From the NCBI GenBank assembly GCA_025602905.1, contig JAHLKI010000034.1:1-64000 (forward strand): 64,000 nt of DNA, given 5' to 3'. Below the pieces are notes generated by a model. That model saw only the letters and a list, made by a program, of their open reading frames with translations. It was not told the DNA's origin and did not search any database. Of the stretch, positions 1 through 7,787 are shown piece by piece. A program made the position numbers and the translations under genes. The first letter of the stretch is position 1. Each line of letters starts with the position of its first letter. The DNA comes from Phlyctochytrium arcticum. Its lineage: Eukaryota > Chytridiomycota > Chytridiomycetes > Chytridiales > Chytridiaceae.

Positions 1-1
1 A

Positions 2-241
2 GGACCAGCACAAACGACTCCATTACCCGCTCAGCCCGTCAATCCTCCACCAACTCAGGAAGGATATTACGAGGTAGACTACATCATTGACAAGCGAACT
101 CGCATGGTAGATGGAGAGGAAGGGGTCGAATTCCTTGTAAAGTGGGTCGGGTATGACAACCCACAAGACAATTCGTGGGTTCCGCTTGGAGATTTTGGAG
201 ACAATAGGGAAGCAATTTACGAGTTTGAACCGAATAATTGA
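2..241 (+). CDS. C-terminal chromodomain of a retrotransposon-type polyprotein (5' end outside window)
   Basis: The frame is open from base 2 to a TGA at 239-241 (79 residues). A Pro/Gln-rich linker leads into a recognisable chromodomain: EGYYEVDYIIDKR, then FLVKWVGYDNPQDNSWVP, containing the aromatic-cage Y, W and W positions. A chromodomain followed at once by a stop is the normal end of the Pol polyprotein in Ty3/gypsy chromoviruses, where it guides integration to marked chromatin. Integrase would lie upstream, outside the window, so a host chromodomain protein cannot be excluded. No LTR could be delimited after the stop. Confidence 0.6.
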   Translation, partial: GPAQTTPLPAQPVNPPPTQEGYYEVDYIIDKRTRMVDGEEGVEFLVKWVGYDNPQDNSWVPLGDFGDNREAIYEFEPNN

Positions 242-1090
242 TCATTTACATAGGAAAGATCACAATACATTTGATTTATACAATTCACACAACATTCTAC
301 ATTTCATCCATGTCGCTAAAAGGATCTTTATCGTCATGGGTTTCCATCGGCGACGTTTGACACGATAAACATTTACCATCAATGACATCCTGGAGGTAGA
401 ACTGTAGACTTTGCAAAGATTACGATAAAGATAGTACAAAATGTTCCATTGTTATCCCATACATGAAGAACCCGCGTTCGTTGTTATCCATGCTGCATGG
501 AATGGAAAGAATCGCGGGTTGTTCATTTTACTTTGAAGCCTGATGAAAATTCCGCTACTGATTCCGCTTGAACGAGCGCCAGGTGGCTGGGGATGTGTGT
601 GTGCATCGAAAATAATGCCAAGTCCGATGCAAACTTCAATTATAAAAATGGGTAAAAAAACCCGTCGACTACAGGAACACTTAAAAATGGATGTGATTCA
701 GATTATGCAAGTTTACAATGAGCCTGGAAAGTACTCACTTTATAGCAAAGTTAAGGCACTTTGTGCAAAATTGACATGCTGTAGAGTTCAATCTTATGAG
801 AATAACTCTAACCGAAGCATTTATGAAAAGTATGAAGGAAACCATTTTGACAGATATGAAAGATACCTCATTGACAACAATCGAATATCCACAAAGAATG
901 TTTGTGGAAATTGTTATACATTGCCTCGATATGCACATGTGGCAAATACGATAACAACAAGCGAATAAAGCGGAAAATTGTTAAAGATATTGACGTTTAC
1001 AAGGTGAGAAAAGCGAACAATTGCGCCAAATTGAAAGTATAGTTGGTGAATATTTGTAAGAAAATGCAAAAGTAAAAAGTGGTACCTTGT

Positions 1091-1147
1091 TATCGACGGG
1101 TCAAAGTACTCATTAATTAGAAATGAGTAGAAAAAACTGTCGAATAC
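1091..1147 (-). repeat. Palindromic repeat unit L1
   Basis: The inner arms tactcatt (1107-1114) and aatgagta (1122-1129) form an 8-bp stem with a 7-nt loop. The adjoining 20-bp core (1124-1143), read on the minus strand, is TCGACAG followed by a T-run and CTACTCA. The same core recurs at 1366-1385 and, in opposite orientation, at 4753, 4978 and 5516. Confidence 0.8.
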
Positions 1148-1330
1148 TGTGACAATAAAAACCTTTGGTATATAATTTACTGAATGGAAGAACACTTTGG
1201 CCGATTATGCCCAATTATGTATGAAATTGATACATAATTTGCAAATGTAGCCGTTTATCGCTGTTTCCGGTCTGAAATGCTGACATTTCAGTCATCAGTT
1301 TCAGGATCTATTCCCCTAAAGTTGTATTTT

Positions 1331-1389
1331 GTATTCGATAGGGCAAGTTACTCATTAATAAGAAATGAGTAGAAAAACCTGTCGAATAC
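1331..1389 (-). repeat. Palindromic repeat unit L2
   Basis: This is an imperfect 59-bp palindrome. The outer arms gtattcga (1331-1338) and tcgaatac (1382-1389) match perfectly, and so do the inner arms tactcatt (1349-1356) and aatgagta (1364-1371). The core at 1366-1385 is the best match to the copy at 5516-5535, in reverse orientation. A tatataatt box follows at about 1413, as it also does after L1. Confidence 0.85.
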
Positions 1390-1421
1390 AAGTGCATTGA
1401 AAAATCTTTTGAATATATAAT

Positions 1422-1634
1422 TCACTCAGTTTTCGGTTCACGGGGTTCTCGTGGTTTTCGTTGGATCTTGATCGTTTTGCCAGGCTTATAATCATCACCG
1501 TTTGCCATTATTCGCATACATGTTACAACTGCCAAATTCAATTTGCTTGCCAGATCTCTTAATGACCTTGCCTGAATGAACATGTTGTTCCCATCAATCG
1601 TTATCATTGCTATGTAATCGTAGCACGTTTTCAT
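1422..1634 (-). CDS. Small basic HTH-like protein, divergent from the polymerase-helicase
   Basis: This 70-codon ORF is transcribed away from the large polymerase-helicase gene; the two share the palindromic TATA region at 1669-1708. Residues about 20-50 (ARSLRDLASKLNLAVVTCMR) look like a helix-turn-helix of the kind found in NUMOD/HTH modules. The C-terminus (KIQRKPREPREPKTE) is strongly basic. I do not recognise a family. A small DNA-binding regulator or replication accessory protein would fit the divergent layout, but that is inference from position and composition. It could also be a chance ORF. Confidence 0.45.
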   Translation of the reverse strand: MKTCYDYIAMITIDGNNMFIQARSLRDLASKLNLAVVTCMRIMANGDDYKPGKTIKIQRKPREPREPKTE

Positions 1635-1668
1635 TATTTCTGTTTCTTGTTGTATATGTATAACCGAT

Positions 1669-1708
1669 AATCTTTATATAGGTGCGTTTCAAATGCTATA
1701 TAAAGATT
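1669..1708. promoter_or_regulatory. Palindromic bidirectional TATA region
   Basis: Perfect 13-bp inverted arms (aatctttatatag at 1669-1681, ctatataaagatt at 1696-1708) flank a 14-nt spacer. Each arm carries a TATATA box pointing to one of the two divergent ORFs (1634 on the minus strand, 1716/1743 on the plus strand). The short distance to both start codons supports a shared promoter. Confidence 0.6.
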
Positions 1709-1715
1709 CAATCCT

Positions 1716-4232
1716 ATGTTTTATAAATCAAACAAGATAATAATGAACGAAAAGTTGTTTCAACTGACACCAGATATTGATTCTGATACTGAAGACATAC
1801 AGACTCCACCAGCCGCTCCATCCTCTTCGTCAGGTCGTTTGCATGTTGAACCAATGGAAGTAAAACACGACGAAAGTGTATTTCCAGTTGACAATACACA
1901 AATGCCAACAATCCTGTCCAAAATTGAATGGTGTAACGAGGGGAAGTTACGGTTACTAATAAAGAACAAGTTTGTTGATAGCAAGTTACGGGTAAAGTTG
2001 AAACGTTATCAAAAGGAGTGTCATGTTGCCAAGAATCAATACCATGTGGAATATACTTATTCCAAGTATTCCATTAATGAAAGCGGTCGTTTATTCTGCA
2101 GAAATGGTCTAGGTCTTCAATCATTCCCTAGAGATGTTCGAGCCTATCTCTGTCAAGAATACTATGATGATATTGATCAAGTGAATAGTATGCCCACCAT
2201 TATGGCTCAAACTTTAGAACAGGCAGACATTATTGTGCCCGAGTTTAAAGAATATGTGGAGGATCGTGATAAAATCTTAATTGAAGAGAAGCAGTCTAAA
2301 AAAGGTGTTTTATCGATCCTTTTGAGCGCTAATAGCAAACCAACGAGTGTTAGATTTCGTAAAATTCATTCGGCTTTATATCGCGGGTTAATCCCTACTC
2401 TCCAAGAAGGGGAGTCATTCTGGAGCCAGTTATGGAAACACTTGAAAACTATTCGACAGAAAAGCATCAAGGATAACCTTGAAGGTGCGTTTTTGAGTAT
2501 TGTAATGCAAACCTGCGAAAACCAATCTTTGAAGAAAATGCTGGATTTCTTTGCAAATGAAAAGTTATCTCCGGACGTCCTTATATTTGATGGTGTTCAA
2601 GTTCGCAAGAATCCAATGAATCCGATTACTGAACAATTGCTCGAAAGGTGTCAAAAATATGTTGAAGATACAACACATCTTTCAATCAAACTCGCTATTA
2701 AACCAATGAAGGTTTCGGATGAGTTCTACACCAAACATCATTTGAATGCAAAGTATACAAGCCCGAAGGATATTGATGATGATGAAGATAGTGAAGAGGA
2801 GGAGGAGCCCGACAATGCCATTTATCCCATTCCAAGGAATGAAGAATTCAGTGTTCAGAAACTGAATGAAATTTCCGAGAATGGGAAGAAACCCAAACTG
2901 GCAGTGTCATATTTGAATAATTTTCTAGCCAAAATCACCCATGAATCAACAGTATTCTATTGTTGGAGAGATTCTCCATCCGAACCCTGGTTATTTCGGT
3001 CAAAATATCCCATAATGCAAGCGCTTAGCCATCTTCGAATGTATGAAGAAAAAAAAACGCCAAAAGGTAAAAAGTATGTGGCCTCCTCACAAATATTCCA
3101 TTTTTGGGACAATTGTGATTCGATACTCACATTCAAAAATATTGTAATGAAACCTTCGTATGTTGGTGATCAACCGTTCAAGGAACTTAATCTTTTCCGC
3201 GGATTCAAAGCAAAGCAACTTTTGCAATATGACAAGGATAAAATTCAACCATTACTAAATCATATCAAGGATGTTTTAAATGGGGGCATTGACGAACATT
3301 TCAATTATAACATTGACTGGTTGGCATCAATTGTCCAATTCCCCGGAGAGAAAAATAGAACAGCATTGATCTCATATGGCGAACAAGGAACAGGTAAGAA
3401 CATGCCGTATGAATTCTTTAGTGAAAAAGTTATTGGACGAGACCATTATCTGTACTTGAATAATCTTGATGATCTCACCGGACAATTCACCTCACTTTCC
3501 ACTGCAAAGACCTTTGTTCTTGGCGATGAAATTTCTTTTGCAGGTGGGTATCGCACAAACAGTATCATCAAATCCAAAGTCACTCAAGCATGGCAAAAAC
3601 TTGAGAAAAAGGGTGTAGATCCTGTCATGATTGATGATTATATGAATCTAGCCTTTTTATCCAATCATGATGATTGCATGCGAATAGAAGACACTGACCG
3701 TCGATACTATGTGAAAAGGACTTCAAGCATTCATCGGAACGATCATAAATACTTTAGTAAACTTGCTGCTACGTTGACAGATGATACGGCTAATCATTTT
3801 TTTACTTATCTAATGCAACGGGATTTATCATCCTTTAATGTACGCAACATTCCCGAAACCGAAGAGAAACAGGATATGAAAATCTGGGCAAAGACTCCGA
3901 TTGAATTATTTGCAGATGAGTTATTGGATGGAAACATTGCATATCGAAAAAATGCCACATTGGAACACCCAGATGACAAGTTCAAAGGAGCCCCATTACC
4001 CGATTTATACTTTGAAAAAGGTGAAGAATACGATACAAGCATGAATGAACTATTCCGCTTTTATCGTGAATTTGTGGATTCTGGACATGCCGGAAGAAAG
4101 GCAGGTGGTGAAATGTCAAAGATAGGATTTTCAAGGTTGATAAGAAAATTTGTAAATATTCATAATGAATCCAAGGATCGACATGGAGGAACACCAATAG
4201 TCCTGAGAGTGGCTCGACCGACAGAGGTATAA
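1716..4232 (+). CDS. TVpol-type DNA polymerase fused to SF3 helicase (virophage/PLV/transpoviron-like)
   Basis: An uninterrupted 838-codon ORF in AT-rich DNA, with no introns. The N-terminal half has a divergent family A polymerase pattern. A conserved block at about 133-147 (GLQSFPRDVRAYL) leads into the motif A-like DDIDQVNSMP (151-160), and the motif C-like LIFDGVQV lies at 289-296. This is the TVpol signature of virophages and transpovirons. After an acidic linker (354-366) comes an SF3 helicase: Walker A GEQGTGKN (555-562), Walker B TFVLGDE (599-605), sensor FLSN (647-650) and arginine finger DTDRRYYV (659-666). The protein would therefore prime, copy and unwind its own element. No frameshift or stop is seen, which suggests recent activity. 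A second ATG at 1743 is an alternative start. The family assignment is from motif recall and was not searched. Confidence 0.8.
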   Translation: MFYKSNKIIMNEKLFQLTPDIDSDTEDIQTPPAAPSSSSGRLHVEPMEVKHDESVFPVDNTQMPTILSKIEWCNEGKLRLLIKNKFVDSKLRVKLKRYQKECHVAKNQYHVEYTYSKYSINESGRLFCRNGLGLQSFPRDVRAYLCQEYYDDIDQVNSMPTIMAQTLEQADIIVPEFKEYVEDRDKILIEEKQSKKGVLSILLSANSKPTSVRFRKIHSALYRGLIPTLQEGESFWSQLWKHLKTIRQKSIKDNLEGAFLSIVMQTCENQSLKKMLDFFANEKLSPDVLIFDGVQVRKNPMNPITEQLLERCQKYVEDTTHLSIKLAIKPMKVSDEFYTKHHLNAKYTSPKDIDDDEDSEEEEEPDNAIYPIPRNEEFSVQKLNEISENGKKPKLAVSYLNNFLAKITHESTVFYCWRDSPSEPWLFRSKYPIMQALSHLRMYEEKKTPKGKKYVASSQIFHFWDNCDSILTFKNIVMKPSYVGDQPFKELNLFRGFKAKQLLQYDKDKIQPLLNHIKDVLNGGIDEHFNYNIDWLASIVQFPGEKNRTALISYGEQGTGKNMPYEFFSEKVIGRDHYLYLNNLDDLTGQFTSLSTAKTFVLGDEISFAGGYRTNSIIKSKVTQAWQKLEKKGVDPVMIDDYMNLAFLSNHDDCMRIEDTDRRYYVKRTSSIHRNDHKYFSKLAATLTDDTANHFFTYLMQRDLSSFNVRNIPETEEKQDMKIWAKTPIELFADELLDGNIAYRKNATLEHPDDKFKGAPLPDLYFEKGEEYDTSMNELFRFYREFVDSGHAGRKAGGEMSKIGFSRLIRKFVNIHNESKDRHGGTPIVLRVARPTEV

Positions 4233-4298
4233 TGGCGTGATGACTTTTGGCTCGACAGGTATGGGACTACAAAGATAGATTTAGAAGAGGTTGTATGT

Positions 4299-4579
4299 TA
4301 TGTAGTAAAATACACAGATAGATTTGGAAAATTCCATCTGTGTATTGCATCTGTGTATGGAGAGGAGGTGGCGTGCATAGAGATATTTTGAAAATAATAT
4401 GAAGAGAGATTAATGTAGATACACAGATACACACAGATACACAGATGATTTTGGGTTCAAAAAAGAAAAAAGCAAAAAAAAAAGTTCACAGAACTTGTGT
4501 GAAATAAAAAAAAGTGTTTTTCAAATTATAGACCGAAATTCTATCTGTGTATCTGTGTATCTGTGTATTTTGCTACATA
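4299..4579. repeat. Inverted repeat with (ctgtgtat)n arrays
   Basis: Near-perfect 22-bp inverted arms at 4299-4320 and 4558-4579 (one mismatch) are built on tacacagata / tatctgtgta. Further tandem tacacagata units near 4426-4446 and ctgtgtat units near 4541-4568 lie inside. The segment directly follows the polymerase-helicase stop codon. Confidence 0.75.
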
Positions 4580-4752
4580 ATCCGCGGGATTCTGAGAATC
4601 ATCTGTGTATTTCGAGAGTTATGTAGACCCCTTTAGAAAAAGAGAAGTCCCGTGAATGCCAGAGGCAGCCGCATTTAGGTGCATTTGTTGCATTTTTGAA
4701 AGGTTAGAATTTGCTGGATATATTGTCAGCCAATTCTAAAGGGGTCGAGATG

Positions 4753-4772
4753 TCGATAGGTCTTTCTACTCA
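4753..4772 (+). repeat. Core repeat copy R1
   Basis: A 20-bp copy of the core (TCGATAGG..TTTCTACTCA), opposite in orientation to L1 and L2. It is preceded at about 4706-4740 by a tagaatttgctg/ccaattcta hairpin, which recurs in front of R2. Confidence 0.75.
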
Positions 4773-4817
4773 CAGATCAATATGCAATTCAGATCGATTG
4801 GGCGAAGACAAAGAGAT

Positions 4818-4884
4818 GATAATACCCCCATCTGGAGATTAACGATAATACCCCCATCTGGAGATCAATGATAATACCCCCGTT
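4818..4884. repeat. 26-bp tandem repeat, about 2.6 copies
   Basis: Units starting gataatacccccatctgg begin at 4818, 4844 and 4870, an exact 26-bp period. The units carry a C5 run in otherwise AT-rich DNA. Confidence 0.8.
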
Positions 4885-4973
4885 GAAAAGTGGTGAAATC
4901 TGTCGCATTTTGGTGCATTTTTGAAAGGCTAGAATTTGCTGACAATATATTCAACAAATTCTAAAGGTGCCGA

Positions 4974-5029
4974 CATATCGATAGTTTGTTCTACTCATAT
5001 TCTTTAAGCAGTATTTTCATATCGATATG
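4974..5029 (+). repeat. Palindromic repeat unit R2
   Basis: The core is at 4978-4997, and outer arms catatcgata (4974-4983) and tatcgatatg (5020-5029) form a hairpin. The unit shares attctttaagcag with R3. It is preceded by gctagaatttgctg and ggtgccgac, as R1 and R3 are in weaker form, so R1 to R3 are diverged direct repeats of a longer unit. Confidence 0.8.
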
Positions 5030-5103
5030 AACCTGACCATAGTGCCGATCATCAATCGTCGCCCATCATCAATCGTCGCCGATCATCAATTCAGCAAGGG
5101 GGG

Positions 5104-5178
5104 AAAAAGAGGAGTTGTGCCACAACTTTGGCATAACCTATAAGGGTATGTCGAGATTGTGGCACAACTCCTCTTTTT
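5104..5178. repeat. 75-bp MITE-like hairpin, copy 1
   Basis: Perfect 22-bp inverted arms (5104-5125, 5157-5178; core gaggagttgtgccacaa) enclose a 31-nt loop. The loop is the reverse complement of the loop in copy 2, with a few differences, so the two copies are inserted in opposite orientation. Confidence 0.85.
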
Positions 5179-5334
5179 TGAAATAGTTGTATTGACCTTG
5201 AGAAGTGGCATGGCACTAAGGTCAAAATGTGCAGCAATTGCCAAAGTATGGAGAGGGATGGAGAGAGGGATTAAGCAAGGATTGCCATAGTGTCGAGATC
5301 ACATCGTCGACATCATCAATTAATCAAAGGTAGG

Positions 5335-5409
5335 AAAAAGAGGAGTTGTGCCACAATCTCGCCATACCCTTATAGGTTACGCTGAGATTGTGGCACAACT
5401 CCTCTTTTT
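5335..5409. repeat. 75-bp MITE-like hairpin, copy 2 (inverted)
   Basis: Perfect 26-bp inverted arms (5335-5360, 5384-5409). The arm core is the same as copy 1, with the loop reversed. The flanks of both copies contain catcaat-type short repeats. Confidence 0.85.
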
Positions 5410-5509
5410 CAAAGTATGTCGAAAACAGGCAGAAAAGGTAGTATTTTAGTAGGTTTGCTGGACATTTTGCAATATGGCAGTTGTGGGAGAACAACGTTTA
5501 GAAGGTGCC

Positions 5510-5571
5510 GACATATCGACAGGTTTTTCTACTCACAAATTCTTTAAGCAGAATTTTGCTATCGATATGTC
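5510..5571 (+). repeat. Palindromic repeat unit R3
   Basis: Nested palindrome: outer arms gacatatcga (5510-5519) and tcgatatgtc (5562-5571), inner arms aaattct (5537-5543) and agaattt (5550-5556). The 20-bp core at 5516-5535 reads TCGACAGG..TTTCTACTCA. It lies 75 bases upstream of the 113-residue ORF, so a promoter role is possible. Confidence 0.85.
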
Positions 5572-5645
5572 ATTGTTGTTGGATATAAAAGAAATGCCGA
5601 AAATGCCCCAAATGCCCCCAGAAATTCAGCAGAGAACAACGAATA

Positions 5646-5987
5646 ATGGATCAATTGGAAAAGCGAGTGCTTGACTTTATCAATCTGGATATATCTGATG
5701 AGTTTAAAGCCGCAGATCGAGTGGTCAAGAAACATATAGCAGCGCTCGAATACATCAAGCAAGAGATGAAGAAAAAGGGGATACACAAATTATCAGTCAA
5801 CGATGGGAATCAAAAGAAGACATTAGATTTCAACATTCGAAAAATGAACAGAGTGGATGTGAAATCTTTGCCAATGGATATCCGTGAAGAACATATGAAG
5901 GAAACAGATGTATGGATGAGAAATGTGTCGATAGAGGAGTTGGTGGAAGTGGAAGAACCTGTATCAAAAAAGACCAGATTGGAATAA
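5646..5987 (+). CDS. 113-residue hypothetical protein of the AT-rich element
   Basis: An intact charged ORF that starts MDQLEKRVLDFINLDI and ends in a basic SKKTRLE tail that could act as a nuclear signal. It is predicted to be mostly helical, with no family that I recognise. A truncated relative lies downstream at 6284-6427, aligned through the C-terminal DIREEHMKETDVWMRNV. Such conservation of protein sequence between diverged copies supports a real gene. The R3 hairpin is just upstream. Its place beside the TVpol-helicase gene suggests an accessory gene of the same element; the function is unknown. Confidence 0.6.
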   Translation: MDQLEKRVLDFINLDISDEFKAADRVVKKHIAALEYIKQEMKKKGIHKLSVNDGNQKKTLDFNIRKMNRVDVKSLPMDIREEHMKETDVWMRNVSIEELVEVEEPVSKKTRLE

Positions 5988-6031
5988 ACCCTTGTAATAA
6001 ATTGTTGTAATAAACCCTTGTAGTAAATGCG

Positions 6032-6283
6032 GCACTCGATGAATTGTGGAGCGAGATGATTCGGTTTGTGAATGTTGACTCGATTGTTGGATTATGAAGA
6101 GGATTATTTTAATCCTGTGTAAACCAGGGATTATCCTGTGTTATGCTGTGTAATAGCAATGTCGGATAATGGGTGCTTTTGATAGGTTAATGGTGAGTTT
6201 TGAGTGTTTTGAGAGCCAGAAATGCCCAAAAGCCCTAATCATAGGTAAACCATGGTTTATTCACTAATAGGATAAACCGCCCC
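6032..6283. repeat. Trailer repeat, copy 1
   Basis: From gcactcgatgaat at 6032 this stretch matches 6499 onward in blocks: the cactcgatgaat/ggagcgagatga block, the taatcctgtgtaa block, the gtaatagcaatg block, and the aaaccatggttta..ataaaccgcccc end block at 6243-6283. Copies are diverged and partly rearranged. Confidence 0.7.
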
Positions 6284-6427
6284 ACATCTGTACCAGAAGA
6301 AATCCGAGAGGAATATATTAAGGAAACGGAAGTGTGGTATAAGAATGTAGACGTTCTGGAGATGGATAAAATTGTAGAAGAGATTAAAGAAGAACAGGAG
6401 AAAGAAGTTGAAAATGTAGTAGTATAG
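6284..6427 (+). pseudogene. Truncated, diverged copy of the 113-residue ORF
   Basis: The frame is open for 47 codons to TAG at 6425-6427, without an ATG at its head. It encodes VPEEIREEYIKETEVWYKNV, which aligns to PMDIREEHMKETDVWMRNV near the end of the intact copy, followed by an acidic tail. With the repeated trailer after each copy, it marks a tandem duplication of [ORF end + trailer]. Confidence 0.7.
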
Positions 6428-6498
6428 GGATATGTGAATATATGGAGCGAGAATATACTTTAAAAATTACAATTCCCTTGGTGCCGGAGGCAGGGGCA

Positions 6499-6917
6499 GC
6501 ACTCGATGAATAATGGAGCGAGATGAATGGGTTGGTAATTCTTGATTCGATATTTGATGGAGAGGAGGTTATTCAGAGAAGATCTGGGGGTTTAATCCTG
6601 TAGCATTAAACCAGGTGTTATAGAAACAAGATCAATGTGTAAAATAGGTTGACGGAAAATGGGTGACATTGCTATGTTTCTTGTCGGTTTTATGGTGATT
6701 CTGGACGGTCAGGATTATCTGTGTAAAGCCGGGGTTTAATCCTTGAACAGATAAACCAGACAGAATAATCCTGTGTAATCCTGTGTAATAGCAATGACGG
6801 GAAATGGGTGTTTTTGATAGGTTAATTGGTGTTTTTAGGGTGTTTTGACACAAGTCCTATTACACAGATATAAGACCGGTGTAAACCATGGTTTAATCCT
6901 ATTAGTGTAAACCGCCC
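6499..6917. repeat. Trailer repeat, copy 2
   Basis: This copy repeats the blocks of 6032-6283 with extra inverted pieces (for example caatgtcacccattttccg-type sequence read on the minus strand near 6650-6680). It ends with the aaaccatggttta and gtaaaccgcccc block just before the palindrome at 6920. Confidence 0.7.
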
Positions 6918-6919
6918 CT

Positions 6920-6970
6920 GTGACAGTGCACAATTCATAAACCTATGGTTTATGAATTGTGCACTGTCAC
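6920..6970. repeat. Perfect 51-bp palindrome at the edge of the AT-rich segment
   Basis: Two perfect 24-bp arms (6920-6943 and 6947-6970) surround a 3-nt centre (tat). The inner part aaacctatggttt echoes the aaaccatggttta blocks of the trailer repeats. Composition changes from AT-rich repeats to GC-balanced open frame directly after it, so it may be an element end or a replication hairpin. Confidence 0.9.
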
Positions 6971-7787
6971 AATGATTACCGCCATGAAAGAGGACGGCAC
7001 TCTCGCGCAGTTGCTTGCAATGACAGAACGAGAGAAAGAGCTGCGTGGGTAGGCCGCTTCCTTCACAATTAAAGACGGCGTGGCCAGTGTGGCTGCCCGA
7101 TCAACTCCTTTTGAACAGGCAATGGAAAATGTCGTACCTGGAATGGTGTCACACCTTCGCGCGATGTTTTCCATCCTGTTCACATTCTCTTTCGAGATTG
7201 AGGGGAAGATTGGGAAGTTGCCATACTCCGCAACTGAACTCCCCCACTACAATTTGACACAGAGCACGGACTCCAACATTCAGGGTCCTTTGCCATCTGA
7301 CACACTGCCCACACCCCTGCCTAGTCTGGCCAAGGACCTTTCTGGACCACAGCAACAGGCATTGAAAGATCAAGAACCAGAGAGGAGGGTGTTGGCGACC
7401 ATTCGAGAAACGCTAGTCCCTTTACAGCTCCGTCGACAGACGTTCGCACGGCTCGGGAACCAAATTGATATCTCTGAGTTTCAGGTCGTCCCAAAACCCA
7501 CCTCACGGGTGCCTCTTGCCGATGTCACCAACCAGAAAGAAAGGTCTACTGCGCGCGCAGTAAAAATTCGCGACTTTCTGACGACAACATCCATCAATGA
7601 CTTGAATCTTGCATCTTGTGGTTGTATCGTTGATGCTCGCAATTGCTCGTCGATGTACGCAACGATCGCGGGTAAGTCTATGACGTTTTTCTGTAAGAAC
7701 ATCGACAAAGTACCTGCACGCGACATAAGCCGCTTGGTTGAACGCAGTCGTGGTGACTGTGCCGCTGCAGCTGGGTTGCGAATTTGA
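6951..7787 (+). pseudogene. Unidentified reading frame, one in-frame stop, abutting the palindrome
   Basis: One frame runs from within the palindrome (about 6951) to TGA after codon GLRI at 7787. It is broken by a single TAG at 7050-7052 (ELRG stop AASFTIKDG). The part after the stop has 235 codons from an ATG at 7080, with VPLADVTN and a Cys-containing NLASCGCIVDARNCSS segment. I do not recognise a family. Either this is a host gene whose 5' part was cut off by the AT-rich insertion, or translation really starts at 7080. The minus strand also has an open frame over part of this (7481-7975), which I take as a shadow. Confidence 0.4.

Larger units (their letters stand above)
242..1421. other. 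AT-rich stretch without a convincing gene
   Basis: The sequence is AT-rich, with hairpins and two copies of a palindromic repeat (entries at 1091 and 1331). An open frame of 141 codons exists at 543-968 on the plus strand. It shows no motif I recognise, so it is not called. A perfect 8-bp stem with a 4-nt loop (ctgaaatg/catttcag) is present near 1272-1291. Confidence 0.5.

Noticed and set aside
543..968. 141-codon ORF in the AT-rich segment
   Set aside because: It has low-complexity AT-driven composition and no recognisable motif, and it is overlapped on the other strand by frames of similar quality.
1..6970. CRISPR-like or telomeric reading of the repeats
   Set aside because: Spacing is irregular, units are palindromic rather than repeat-spacer, and no telomeric unit such as TTAGGG arrays is present.
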